A stretch of DNA of 64,000 nt from Setophaga petechia (Eukaryota > Chordata > Aves > Passeriformes > Parulidae): the NCBI GenBank assembly GCA_024362935.1, contig JANCRA010000009.1, forward strand, positions 18,979,572 through 19,043,571, written 5' to 3'. Both the position numbers and the translations under genes were made by a program. Below the pieces are notes generated by a model, which made no database searches, was not told the origin of the DNA, and saw nothing but the letters and a program-made list of their open reading frames with translations. Positions 1 through 10,560 of the stretch are shown here, in pieces. The stretch's first letter is position 1, and each line of letters starts with the position of its first letter.

Positions 1-1001
1 GACCAAACATCTCTAAAATTTCAGTGTGTGTTGTTGTGAGTCTGATCAAAATGTCCATGTGTGCTTTTGATACAGAAGAAAAGCTTATAACTCTCATTTG
101 TGTATCTCTGTCTGAATTCTGGCACCAGGTCAAAATAGACAGGTGAAAAACCTCGGATTTGATACAAGCTAGTAATTTTTGAGGAACACCATTCTGTCGT
201 AAGTGACTTGGAAAATTCAAGAGGGAAAATTACATGGATATCACATGTCCTTTACTTGCCAAAAAATCTCTCATGAATTCATTCAAAATAATAGTAGCCT
301 CAGCAGCAGTAATAGTAAAGAAAGAAAATAAACATTTATATACATAAGTATTTTGGTGAACACTGTAGTAGTGGTAATAATGCAAATAAAGACAATTATA
401 TACATGTGTAGTTTGGTGAACCCCTATTAACGTGAAATAGCATAGAAGTGCTTGAAGCATGCCATGACTTTCTTCTGATGAATTTGACTTTCTGGTAATC
501 TGAAAGATGACTGAAGAGTTATAGCTTGTAGGAAAATAAGCCGAAATAAATTGCATCTTTATAATATTCTTTATTAGAAAATGCTCTAGGGAGCATATAG
601 AGTTTAAAAATTCAATGCCTTTTCCTGGTGATACTTTCATCAGAAAATAATGGCATTTTCTTGCAGACTATTTCAAATTAATTGTTTTAAATTACTGAGA
701 TAGTTGGTGGGTGATAGTTTTTGAGTGCTGTTTTCGAGAGTAAAGTGGCTCCTTTGTTATGTACTACTAGCCTTATAAGCAGTATTAATTATGCCACATT
801 GTAAAATTCTTCCTATTTAAATGGTGAAGTAAGATACAAGGAACGAATTATAATATTTAATATCTGTTTTTGCGATGGGCATATGGCAGGTGGAAGATAA
901 AGAGGAGTAAAACTGAAGAAAAACAGTGCGTGAAAAGATCTGTTAATTGAACTGTGCTCCAATTCCCTAATCTCACAATTTTTAAAATTATTCTTCCATA
1001 G
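1..1001 (+). other. GUCY1A2: GUCY1A2 intron 1, 3' part
   Basis: This AT-rich intron sequence leads to the acceptor of the first visible exon. It ends in a short pyrimidine stretch and TAG at 999-1001. I see no exon, RNA gene or recognisable transposon in it. The only structure noted is a diverged 60-bp tandem duplication at 301-420. Exon 1, which in mammals encodes a long low-complexity N-terminus, is not in the window. Confidence 0.8.
301..420. repeat. Diverged 60-bp tandem duplication
   Basis: Two 60-bp units (301-360 and 361-420) line up. Their last 30 bases match at 25 of 30 positions, both ending in TTTGGTGAA. The first halves are similar only with small gaps. The copy number is two, and the family is not recognised. 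Confidence 0.6.
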
Positions 1002-1063
1002 CCTCAGACCATTCGGCAGACTCTTCAAAAGACACTGCAGTATTTTGAGCATCAAGTTATTGG
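1002..1063 (+). CDS. GUCY1A2: GUCY1A2 exon A (probably exon 2), H-NOX region
   Basis: This 62-bp coding exon belongs to the guanylate cyclase soluble subunit alpha-2. It follows an acceptor TAG at 999-1001 and is followed by a consensus donor GTAAGT at 1064. It reads PQTIRQTLQKTLQYFEHQVI plus two bases of a Gly codon. That is close to the mammalian alpha-2 segment running from the end of the N-terminal extension into the heme-NO-binding-like (H-NOX) domain. It is too short to appear as an independent ORF and is identified by similarity and by phase: the GG at its end joins the C at 1541 to make Gly, giving HQVIGYRDAEKN across the junction. The alpha subunit's H-NOX domain does not carry the heme; beta-1 does. 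A second AG at 1006-1007 would allow an in-frame acceptor six bases downstream. Confidence 0.93.
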
Positions 1064-1540
1064 GTAAGTGTTAATGTGAGGTGGGGAAAGGTGCATGGTA
1101 ATGCTTTGCTCTGTGCTTTCCAATTCACAGCCTCCCATGATAAGCTTTTTAATTTAATTTTTAACTTATTTCTCTCAAATTCTTAGAGATGCTTTGGAAT
1201 AGCAATACATAACCTGGATGTAAATGGTAAACTGCTGTTCGGTACAATCCCATCAGACGGTGACTGCTCAATGAACTGGAATGTTTCTTATAAAAAGAGA
1301 ATAGCAACTTCTTTTCAGTTATAGAATATCAGGTTGGAAAGGGACCTTAAACTCATCTAGTCCAACCTTTCTTGGCAGAAGTATGGTCTAGACAAGATAG
1401 CTCAGCACTCTGTCTAGCTGAATCTTGAAATTGCCCATCATGGGGCAATTAATCCTTAATTCTTTGCCACCACTTCTGAAAGACATTTGTTGACTTTGCA
1501 TTTGTATAAGTTGTTATAACTTTTTTTTTTTTCCCTGTAG
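1064..1540 (+). other. GUCY1A2: GUCY1A2 477-bp intron with CR1 relic
   Basis: This short intron has a GTAAGT donor and ends in a run of 12 T followed by CCCTGTAG. About a quarter of it (1319-1440) is an antisense CR1 fragment. The rest is unremarkable. Confidence 0.9.
1319..1440 (-). mobile_element. CR1 LINE 3'-end fragment
   Basis: Read on the minus strand this ends in the CR1-type terminus (ATTCTATAA at 1319-1327 on the + strand reading). Before it lies the conserved 3'-UTR pattern, which on the + strand reads GGTTGGAAAGGGACCTTAAA, then CATCTAGTCCAACC. It is a 5'-truncated, diverged copy of the dominant avian non-LTR retrotransposon. The boundary away from the 3' end is approximate. Confidence 0.8.
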
Positions 1541-1662
1541 CTACAGAGATGCAGAGAAGAATTTTCACAATATATCAAACAGATGCTCCTATACAGACTG
1601 CTCTGGCAATGAAGAAACTGAAGATGTCTCAGGAATTCTCCAGTGTACGGCTAATGTGCTTG
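1541..1662 (+). CDS. GUCY1A2: GUCY1A2 exon B (probably exon 3), H-NOX region
   Basis: This 122-bp coding exon is bounded by a strong polypyrimidine-TAG acceptor (1529-1540) and a GTATGT donor (1663). Its first base completes a Gly codon begun in the previous exon. Forty full codons follow, beginning YRDAEKNFHNISNRCSYTDC and ending GILQCTANVL. The last base, G, begins a Gly codon completed by GT at 13026. This matches the H-NOX-like domain of mammalian alpha-2 almost residue for residue; the variable stretch TDCSGNEET lies where mammalian copies also differ. The ATG at 1549 is out of frame and is not a start. Both neighbouring junctions keep the reading frame, which is the main support for the call. 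Confidence 0.96.
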
Positions 1663-2368
1663 GTATGTGTTTTTTCAAGGGAATTTGTTTCCTTTAGTTG
1701 CAAGGAACGCTTGCTGACCATCCTAATGCCAACAATGAATCAAGAAATTTTTTCTCCAACCACAGAGGTTTAGAATATAGGCAGCAGCATACCAGTGCAC
1801 TATTACTACATTTGCCTCCTTTTCTACATACATTTTGAGCTTTTTAGACAATCCAGACATGATTGTCAGTGGAGGCAGTGTATGTGTATTGAGCAATACC
1901 CAGTGATTTGAGAAATTTCAAAGGCTTTTGGCAAGTGAACTTGCTTCTGTGCAGGACTTGGAATTATCTCTAGTGTTTTTATAGGGGTTCTGCAGAACAA
2001 CAGACACTTTTATCTTCCGTGGGCCTGGTGGATAGAGGGCCTGAGAAACAGCAGCAGGGTGTACCTGAGTCATGAAACATTCTGGAAACTTAGATTTTCT
2101 TCAGCAAGGGGCACAACACTGAAATCTGACTGTGTACGATAAGTGAAGATAAGTTTTAACTTTCCATGTGAGGTGATAGTCTGCTCATGTTCTGGTCTTT
2201 ACCATTGTATCCTGCTGACTTAAAATACTTTTGGAGGATATGCATTGTGTATCTGTCTTACTGCAAACTGTTCAGCAGACTTGGTGTGCTCTGTGAAACA
2301 GCAAACATGATCTAGTTTAGGGATGACTGTGTTTCACTGACATTCAAAATTTCAAGATGTTTTGTTGG

Positions 2369-2402
2369 TTTTTTTTTTTGGTTTTTTTTTTTTTTTTTTT
2401 TT
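2369..2402. repeat. Poly-T tract
   Basis: T11, GG, then 21 consecutive T (2382-2402). No retrotransposon body adjoins it that I recognise, so this is a simple homopolymer tract. Confidence 0.85.
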
Positions 2403-4039
2403 GCTATCCAGTGCCTTATTCTGTAAAATGCTAGGTGCTGTCAGGGATATTCTGTGTGCCTTTAGCTGCTGCTAGAAAGAGGTGGTGTTTTGTATTTTGC
2501 ATGTCATGGAGAGAATTTAGAACAAATCAAATTCTAAATGTGTCCAGTGTTATTTACCTTTTCCTTTTTAATTCTAAAATATTTGCATGCTAGTTCTCTA
2601 AAACAAATATGAGTGATAAGGCAGAACTCATGCAAAGCAGAGACTTTTCATGTTATCAGGTGCATATTAATATTATAAAAAACCAGACTAGACATTCAGT
2701 ACTTGTTTCACCATGACACAAAGTATGAGTTATACCAAACAGTTATGAATAATTTTTCACCTTCATAGTGCTTTTAAAGGAGTATGTCAGTCCCAGTACC
2801 TCAGCATGGCTGAATAATGTGGAACCTGTTTCTTCAGTGGTATCCTCAAAATGCATGTTTATTAGGGGCAGACTGGGGCCAAAGTATAGGGATAACATCT
2901 AAGCATTACTGTCTTGGGGAACTATTAAAGTGGGCTTTGTTGAAAATTAGGCTGCAGAGACTTTTTCTTGGACAAGTTTGCCTCTTAAAGAAAGAGTTCT
3001 TGGCAAAAAAACCCACTTCAGTATGAGCAAAACACTGAGATAATTTAAAAACAATCCTTCTCCCTATCTGGGATAAGAACATACGGGAATGAGCAGTAAA
3101 CCTAAGTTCTTTATTTTAATTGTAGCTCCTATCACAACTGGGAAAAACTTAATGGAGGCTGTGTAATTAATTCTCACATACACAGTTATTTTTCTTGTTG
3201 AATAAGGATTCGTAAGATTGGCCTCTGTGAAAGAGGGATGTAACCACTGGGGTGTGTACCTGGAGCAAGTGGCATTGCTGAGACAGAAGGCAAGCATGAA
3301 TCTGATTGTGATGAAGGCTAGAGAAACTGTTGAACCAAATCTGGCTCTTAGTTCATTTATATGAGCAGTAAGAGACACTTGCTGTCTAGGGCTGGAAGAA
3401 AATGTTTCCTTAAAGATGCTTAGAAGCATCTTCCTGCTCTCTGACCTTAGATACTGCCAACATGATTCACCTCTTCCAGTCTCCTAACCACCTCTAAAAA
3501 AGTCATTTGGCATTCCTTATTCATCAGAAGAGTGCAAATGCTGAGATCTCTGGTAAGCTTGGAAGACTGTGAGCAGATGCTTCACACTGTGGTCCTGGTG
3601 CTTGCGCTGCTCACAGGGAAGTGCTGACTGCAAGCTGTTCACTCAGCTTGGTGCATGTGATTTATCATGTATGAATGCTGCAATTCTCCTCCTGTCAAGT
3701 CAGCACTAAAGTGTGTCACCATCTTCCTGCAGTGCAAGGACCTGGCTCTCCTTGTCTCCTTGCTGAGTTGCTCTGCTACAAGTCTAGACATCAGCAGAAG
3801 TCTCCCTGCTTTAAACCACTGTAATTAAAGGAACCCATGTCCATCACATTCACATGCTGTAAACCGAGTGTGATACCAGATCAGTCCCACTGTTTTCCTT
3901 TACAATGACAGCTTCTGAGGCTGGAGTATTTAATTTAACTTTCCATCCTTTCAAAAATAGTCCAGACAGCTTCATGATGGACTCAGCTTTCATTAATTGG
4001 TGCATGCATACTTTTACAGTGTCCTTCATAAGCATGTAG

Positions 4040-4132
4040 AAACAGAGAATCCTTTAGGTTGAAAAAGACCTTTAAGATCATCAAGTCCAATTGTTAATGC
4101 AGCAGTGCCAAGTACACCACTGAACTGTGTTC
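4040..4132 (-). mobile_element. CR1 LINE 3'-end fragment (short)
   Basis: On the + strand it reads ACAGAGAATCCTTTAGGTTG, then AAAAAGACCTTTAAGATCATCAAGTCCAA, the reverse complement of a CR1 3' UTR. The terminal octamer is degraded. Only about 90 bp can be followed. Confidence 0.75.
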
Positions 4133-6107
4133 AGAGGAAATTGACAGTGTTGGTTTGAACCTATTTTAGAAATAATGATGAGAGAAAGATGTCCATGAAG
4201 AAGTATGTTATGTGGATTACTACCACATTTCTTTCTTAGTGACTATAAACTTATACTGAGGTATGTTAGAGAGAAAAGTTGTATCTAAAGAGATTCCTTA
4301 TTTGACCTTATTTGAATAAAAACGGGCAAGTTTTTATTCTTTCTGTGCCTCAATTTCCCATCTGTATAATGGAGATAACAGGATTTTTTAAATCCTTTAA
4401 ACCACATGTCACTGCTGTTCAGATTTCGACCTTCTTGAAGTAAAGACATTTTCATAACCTTTGTACATTGAGCATTTTGAACAATGACAGCAAATCTCAT
4501 TTGGGACTGCTTTTGTCCTCATGATTTAAAATAATTTGATTTCATGTAAGATTAGAATGTGCATTTTTACTTAAATGCTTCCAGAATAAAGAAGGGGACC
4601 ATCATGTAGCTGCAAATTAAAACTTTGGCAACAGGAAATTACAGATGAAAACTTTTCTGTTGTTTTGTAACTGCTATTAAGGAATTTATCCCGGGACATA
4701 AAGCCTTCATGACCTATCTCCTGTTTATTTCTTTGGCAGATATTCAAAGAAGGTCTGTGCTACTGAGTTGTACAAAGCAGTAGAGAAATGCTTGATTTTC
4801 CTTTTTGAACCCCACTCAGTACTTCCAATATATCACAAGATATTTCTCACATCCCAAATGCACAAGTCAGACAAAAATTGTACAACCTTCACCTCACCTC
4901 ATCCAAACACTCTTTTAAGACACTGAAAATAATTAGTGTAGCCTTTGTGAATGTGAACTATTTTTCACTCTTCAGTCCTTCACAAGGAAAAAAAGAAAGG
5001 GAGCTTCATTAAGGCAGTTATCTGTCTTTTAAACTGCATCAATATTTCCTTTGGAGCCTCTTTGCATCTTGCAGGGGAACTGTGTAATCTGTCCTCACTT
5101 TGATAGTAAAACTAATGAAAAGTAACCTAAATTCATAAAGTCATATAAAAAGAGCTGTTGTGCAAAATCTGCAAAGCAGCAGTAACTGTTCACACCCAGT
5201 CTGTAACGACATGGAAGAAGTGTTATCTTTGAAAGCCATTTGTGTATTTTAAACTGCACTATCTAAATTGCATGTACTGCAGCACCATGTTAGATAAACT
5301 CTATAAATTACACTTGGTCACACAGTCTGAAGCTACAAATACACTTGTATCAGATCATGGTTTTAGCAGAAAGACCTGGAGAAGTAATTTTACCCATCTG
5401 ACTTTCCATTGCTTAAGGCACAGAAAAAAATTCTCCTCCATTTTTTTAATTCAAGCAAATGATTTATACAACAGAACTATTTTTTTTCCTCATAAAAATT
5501 CGGCTTAAAAAATGCACAGGACATATCAATGGCTAAGTCAACTCTGCATGTAGACCCAAATGTATTGCAAGAATTTTTCCTATAAGTATTTGTAACTTGT
5601 GGGATAATAATGCTCTTTCTTTTGATTTTGCATCAGAGAGTGGTATGAAGAATTTACTTGTCTGCCTATCTATCTGGGCATCTTCTGTTTGGAGGATGAT
5701 ATGGTGCAATGGCAATTCCCTAGGGATTCCCTAATACCCTGGTGATAAGTTTTATGGAATCCTGGCCCAGAGCCCTGTCCTGTCAGGGAGATAAATTGTG
5801 TTTCTGGATTCAACTTCCCCAAGTCACCGAGGAGGAGGTGGAATCCATTGTTAGTGTAAGGTTTTAGAGAGTTCTTGCTCTGGGTGACATTTGCTTGTCA
5901 CTACCAAAGAGAACATGTGCTGCAGGCTGCTTTATATAGGGCAGATCACTTTATGACTAAATATATCTTGCAGGGCTGATCCTTCATTTAGTACAAAGGG
6001 CATAATTCTATAAAAGTCATTTGTTCTCTGTACATATGTCAAAGTTAAAGATCTGTGTTTCCTTTATGAAACTAAGAAAATCTTAGTTCTTATATGAGAC
6101 AATGGCA

Positions 6108-6394
6108 TGAAGCTGTGTCAGGGCAAGTTTAGTCTGAATATTAGGAAAAGGTTAATCACCCAGAGAGTGGCTGAGAGCTTCACTGAGGTGAAGGCTGTTC
6201 ATTTTTATTGCTCCACTGCTGAGCACTTGGGAAGTGGTCACAGCACCAAACCTGACAGAATTCAAGAAGTGCTTGAGCGGTGTTCTCAGGTATATGGTGT
6301 GATTCTTGGGGATGTCTTGTGCAGGGCCAGAAGTTGGATTTTGATGATCATTTTAGGTCCCTTCCAACTCTGAATATTCTATGCTTCTATGATC
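6108..6394 (+). mobile_element. CR1 LINE 3'-end fragment
   Basis: About 290 bp of CR1 3' UTR in sense. It contains the block around AGGAAAAGGTTAATCACCCA, then GTGGTCACAGCACCAAACCTGACAGA, then GTGCAGGGCCAGAAGTTGGA. It ends TTCCAACTCTGAATATTCTA with partial terminal repeats (TTCTATGAT). It belongs to the same subfamily type as the copy at 18170-18413. The 88-codon ORF running through it is not a real gene. Confidence 0.85.
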
Positions 6395-8680
6395 CTCTGT
6401 TGTTAAAGAGGAATATATTTGGGATCATTCTGGTAACTATTAAATAACTGCTGAGAAATACTGTATTTGGAAAGGCAGGAAATAATTGAAAAGGAGGTGC
6501 CAGGACAGATCTTAGCCTACCTTCTAACCAGTTTAGACCAAGTGTAGTGTTTGGAAAAGGTAAACAAATGTTTGGGTAAACTGACTGCTTGGGAGGTGTC
6601 TGAGAACTGTAAATGCTTAGATATTGAAAGTATATAAATTTTTATCACTTCCCTTTGCACTGAGAACTGCAGGCTAGTCATTATTATGCGACTAATTTAG
6701 GATACACAGCCTGATTTATAATTAAAGTTGTTGGTTTACAAATGGCATAAAAGGAAATGTTACATGGCCCAGAGGATTGGCAATACTAATGGATTCTAAT
6801 AATACTTTATCCTGGGGGGTCTCAGCTATACTCACAGGGCTCCTGTTATTTAGCAGATGTTACAGGGCACTGGCAACACAAAAGTAATCTAAACAAAAAG
6901 CACATAATTCATGTGATTTCAAAACTGAGATGAGTACATCTCAATTAGAAAAGGACAAATGTTTATACCAAATGGCCTTAGACATCCCACTCTTCTCAAA
7001 TCAGAGTTATTTATTGTTAGAAAGCAGATGAACTTCCAGCAGATAATGAGCGGTTTGGAATTATGATGTACAATAGCATCTTGTGGAAGACTATTTATAA
7101 AGAACATTTTCTGGCCATGATTCATTGACTAAATGTAGGTGTTTGTCATTATCTGAGGTGCTGTGAGGTATCTTGTGGCCTCTGTCAAACCTTCAAAAAT
7201 GTGTAGGTCTCCCTTAGGTCCCTCATCTTGGCAGATACAGTAACTATCTGTTGGTTCTTTTGTAGATGTCTTGGATGCCTTATGAAGACTCAAGGAGCAT
7301 TAGATTTCTATATTTAGTCAGATGAGTTGAGCCTTTTATATATGTGAGGAGTTATGAGAGATAATTCTGCATTTCGTGGGAAGAGCTTTTAGATTACATT
7401 GCAACTTTATTCATTCTAGGAAGTGCAGTTCTGCTCCCTATGTTAATTCAAAGGCACATATATTTACTTTAATGAAAAAAAAGCAAATTAAAAAAATCCT
7501 TATTACTGTTTAATGTTTAGAGTTAGCATGAAACAAACCTGCTCTGCCTAATTTATAGGAACTACCAATCTAATGACTGCAGTTTTCATTTAATGAGCCC
7601 TGTGGAAATGTAAGAAGTGAGCATCCCAGGTGGTGGTGGGGGACATAAAATCATGATAGTCTTGCTTCACATAGCTTGGCTTTGCTTGCAGAATTGGCTG
7701 CTGCTGAGACCACTATATGGGGGCAAAAACCTCTTCCACTGCCTGTTGTTAATATCTCATGTGAGCTTCCTATGTCAACAGTTTTGAGCAGAATCTTTTA
7801 TATTTATGTTAAGAACTGGCAATCAGCTGCTCAGCAGGAGGCAATAATTACAGTGGTATTTCTATCACTGGTCAAAGGACGAGGAAAGAAACCACCTCAT
7901 TAAAAGCGGATAAAAGAAATATTATAGGTGAACAAGTGTCAGGAGTTCTTTTTTTAACAGTAGTTCTCATTTATATTCTATGAAATATATGCAGGCCCTG
8001 CATGTCTCTGTAAGAGAGGTGTTCTATAGGTTTTTCAGTTGTGTCACAACCATAGGTAAAGGCATAAAATGATGTTACTGTATTTATATAAAAACCACCA
8101 AAAAGGTAATATAAAAATGCTATCTGGATTCCCAGGATATAAATTCACAATCATAATGAAATAAAATCTAAGTCATTTATACAGTAATTAGATACTGCTA
8201 CTAGGCTCACTTACAAGCCAAATGATTCATCTACTGTACCTTCAGCATTACTCTGTACACAAGAAAACCTTTTTTATTCAGAGACTAAATGTTGCTTTCC
8301 CTACCATCTGAAATAATTCTTTAAAATTCTGAGCTGCCACCTGTCTTTCTGTCCACAGGTCTGTTTAAGGAAAAGATGTTACTGATGCCAAAAATTTGAT
8401 AATCCAAAAACATTTAAGAGACACTTGCTATCACTGAAGGTGGCAAATTCTGCTTCTGTTCACAGTATGAGGTCTGGAATTGCATATTTAATTGTTCCAA
8501 CCCCTTAAGATTTGATATTTAGAGATTCTGAATGGTATCTCAGGAACAAAAGTATTTTTCAATGCCAAATGAGTCAGATACTGGCCACTCTGAAGCCATT
8601 GTCTTCATTATTTACTTTCAGGAAAAACTGGATGGCTTGTAACTGCTTCTTCATGCTGTACCAGTTAATGAATTACATTG

Positions 8681-8732
8681 ATTTTTTTTTATCACATCAC
8701 ATCATATTTTTTATCACATTAGATTTTTTATC
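8681..8732. repeat. Short T-run/ATCACAT repeat cluster
   Basis: Three T-rich copies of ATTTTTT(TT)ATC, two followed by ACAT, lie within about 50 bp (starts near 8681, 8705 and 8722), with spacing of 24 and 17. A minor simple-sequence cluster. Confidence 0.5.
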
Positions 8733-10392
8733 TTCTGATTGCTTCTCAAGAGCCTATGATTTTTGATTTTCTTTATGGGAACAGATTCTTACCTAATTTC
8801 TCCACTTCATAATGTGCAAAGTACTTAAAAATAGTGCATTAATTCCTTGACATTTTGTAGTGTTTTTCAGTTTACACTAACTGCTGAAAAGAAAGGGAAT
8901 ATCTTTTGCTAGTATGTTATTATAGGATGAAGTCATCTATTTCTGCTGCACTGCAATGAAATACTTAATTTGTACTTTGAACCTGTGCTTAAAGATTTTG
9001 GTAATTTTGGATCTGGATAGCAAATAGAGGATCCCTTCTCTTAACGTCTTTGAGACACATTTTCAAAGGATAATAATTGTTCACAGATCCAAAAGTACTT
9101 TTTAGTGGAGGTCTATAGCAATATTTTCATTCTGTGGTTGCTTCGCCTCATTTTCTAATGTGCATATTTATTTTCTCTTCAGTATGGACTAGAATGAAAG
9201 TGACATTGTAAGGAAAAGCAGCAGAAAGAAACTACTAAAAAAACCCATTAAAGTTAAGATGTGATTTGCTCTCCCGATGTCGATTTAAGTAGTAGGAACA
9301 CAGTAGATCCCTCTCCAGGAGGAAAACAAATTGAGACTAATGAATTTTTAGGAGTTCATTCACTATATTAGTAGAAGGTTTGTAAAGAGCAGAAGCTCAA
9401 AATAATGAGTTACTTCAGTTGGGGAGCAGCAGAGAGTGTTGGAATGATTTTTGGTTTATTTTGTATTGCTACCACTTAGTGGAGTGTCTTGGTGAAACCA
9501 GGGAAGACATTTTCCCCTCTGTATTAATTGCAAGCCAGTGCTCATTAGGAAGCTGTGTTGGGGTCATACATGAGGTGATAATGGGAGTTCAGTGGCCTCT
9601 GCATTTGGAAGTTCTGAGCCCTCATACAGATATCAGATACATTTCTTTTTTTCCTGGGAAGATGAATAAAAATTTTGCTTAGAGGTCCACAGTGAAAAAG
9701 AAAAGAAACAATGGAGATATTGACTTTTCAGAATGGAATAGCAAACTGTCAGTGTCGATGAACAGAAGTTGACTCACGTTTTCAATGCCATATTCAATTT
9801 GAATGATTCCACTGCAAAATCAAACAGAAAAACAATTGTTCAACAATTGAATGTGAGATGAGTTTGAAAAGATTGGACTTTTAATGCAGATGCGTAATCT
9901 GAAGGTTATAAGAAGATTATTTTTATTTTGTTTGTATTTTCTCAGCATAAAAGAAAAAAACAGGAAATACCATATATGTTGAAATCGGAAATCATACTGA
10001 ATGTAATATTTAAAGACAGCAACTAGCCCGTGGAAATCTCTAAGTGTAATAACGTGTGCATTATAGACACAATGAGTTCTGGGATTCTTTTTTAGCATGA
10101 AGGTTTTTCTACTTGTAAAAAAACTGTCTCCCAGTCTGGTATCCTGGATTTATCTGGGATAGAGTTCATTTCTCCTCAGTAGCTGGTACTTTGCTGTGTT
10201 TTGGATTCAGTATGAGAATAATGTTGATAAGTACTCATGTTTTGGTTGTTGCTAAGTAGTGTTTATCCTAAGCCAAGGATGTTTTTTGTGTCTCATACTT
10301 TGCCAATGAGGAAGGGCACAAGAAAGCTGGGAGGGAGCACAGCTGAGACCCAAACTGGCCAAAGGGACATTCCACACCATTAGAATGTCATG

Positions 10393-10410
10393 CCCAGTTT
10401 ATAAACTGGG
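10393..10410. promoter_or_regulatory. LTR TATA-like site within an 18-bp palindrome
   Basis: CCCAGTTTATAAACTGGG is a perfect palindrome centred on TTATAA. By position in the LTR it corresponds to the U3 TATA-box region. Promoter activity today is unproven. Confidence 0.5.
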
Positions 10411-10495
10411 TGAGTGACCTGAACTGGGACTGGCACTGGTGGTGAGCAATTGCATTGGGTATCACTTGTCTTACTGTGGTTTTAAAATTTTTTTC

Positions 10496-10546
<51 letters not shown>

Positions 10547-10560
10547 CGTCATCATCATCA
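10496..10560. repeat. (ATT)n-(ATC)n microsatellite
   Basis: About 16 ATT units run from about 10497 to 10546, followed by CGTCATCATCATCA. It lies within the solo LTR. It produces artefactual poly-Tyr and poly-Ile ORFs on the two strands. Confidence 0.95.

Noticed and set aside
230..640. A 136-codon minus-strand ORF upstream of exon A
   Set aside because: The peptide is low-complexity Tyr/Phe/Asn-rich and covers the tandem duplication. It is an intronic chance ORF.
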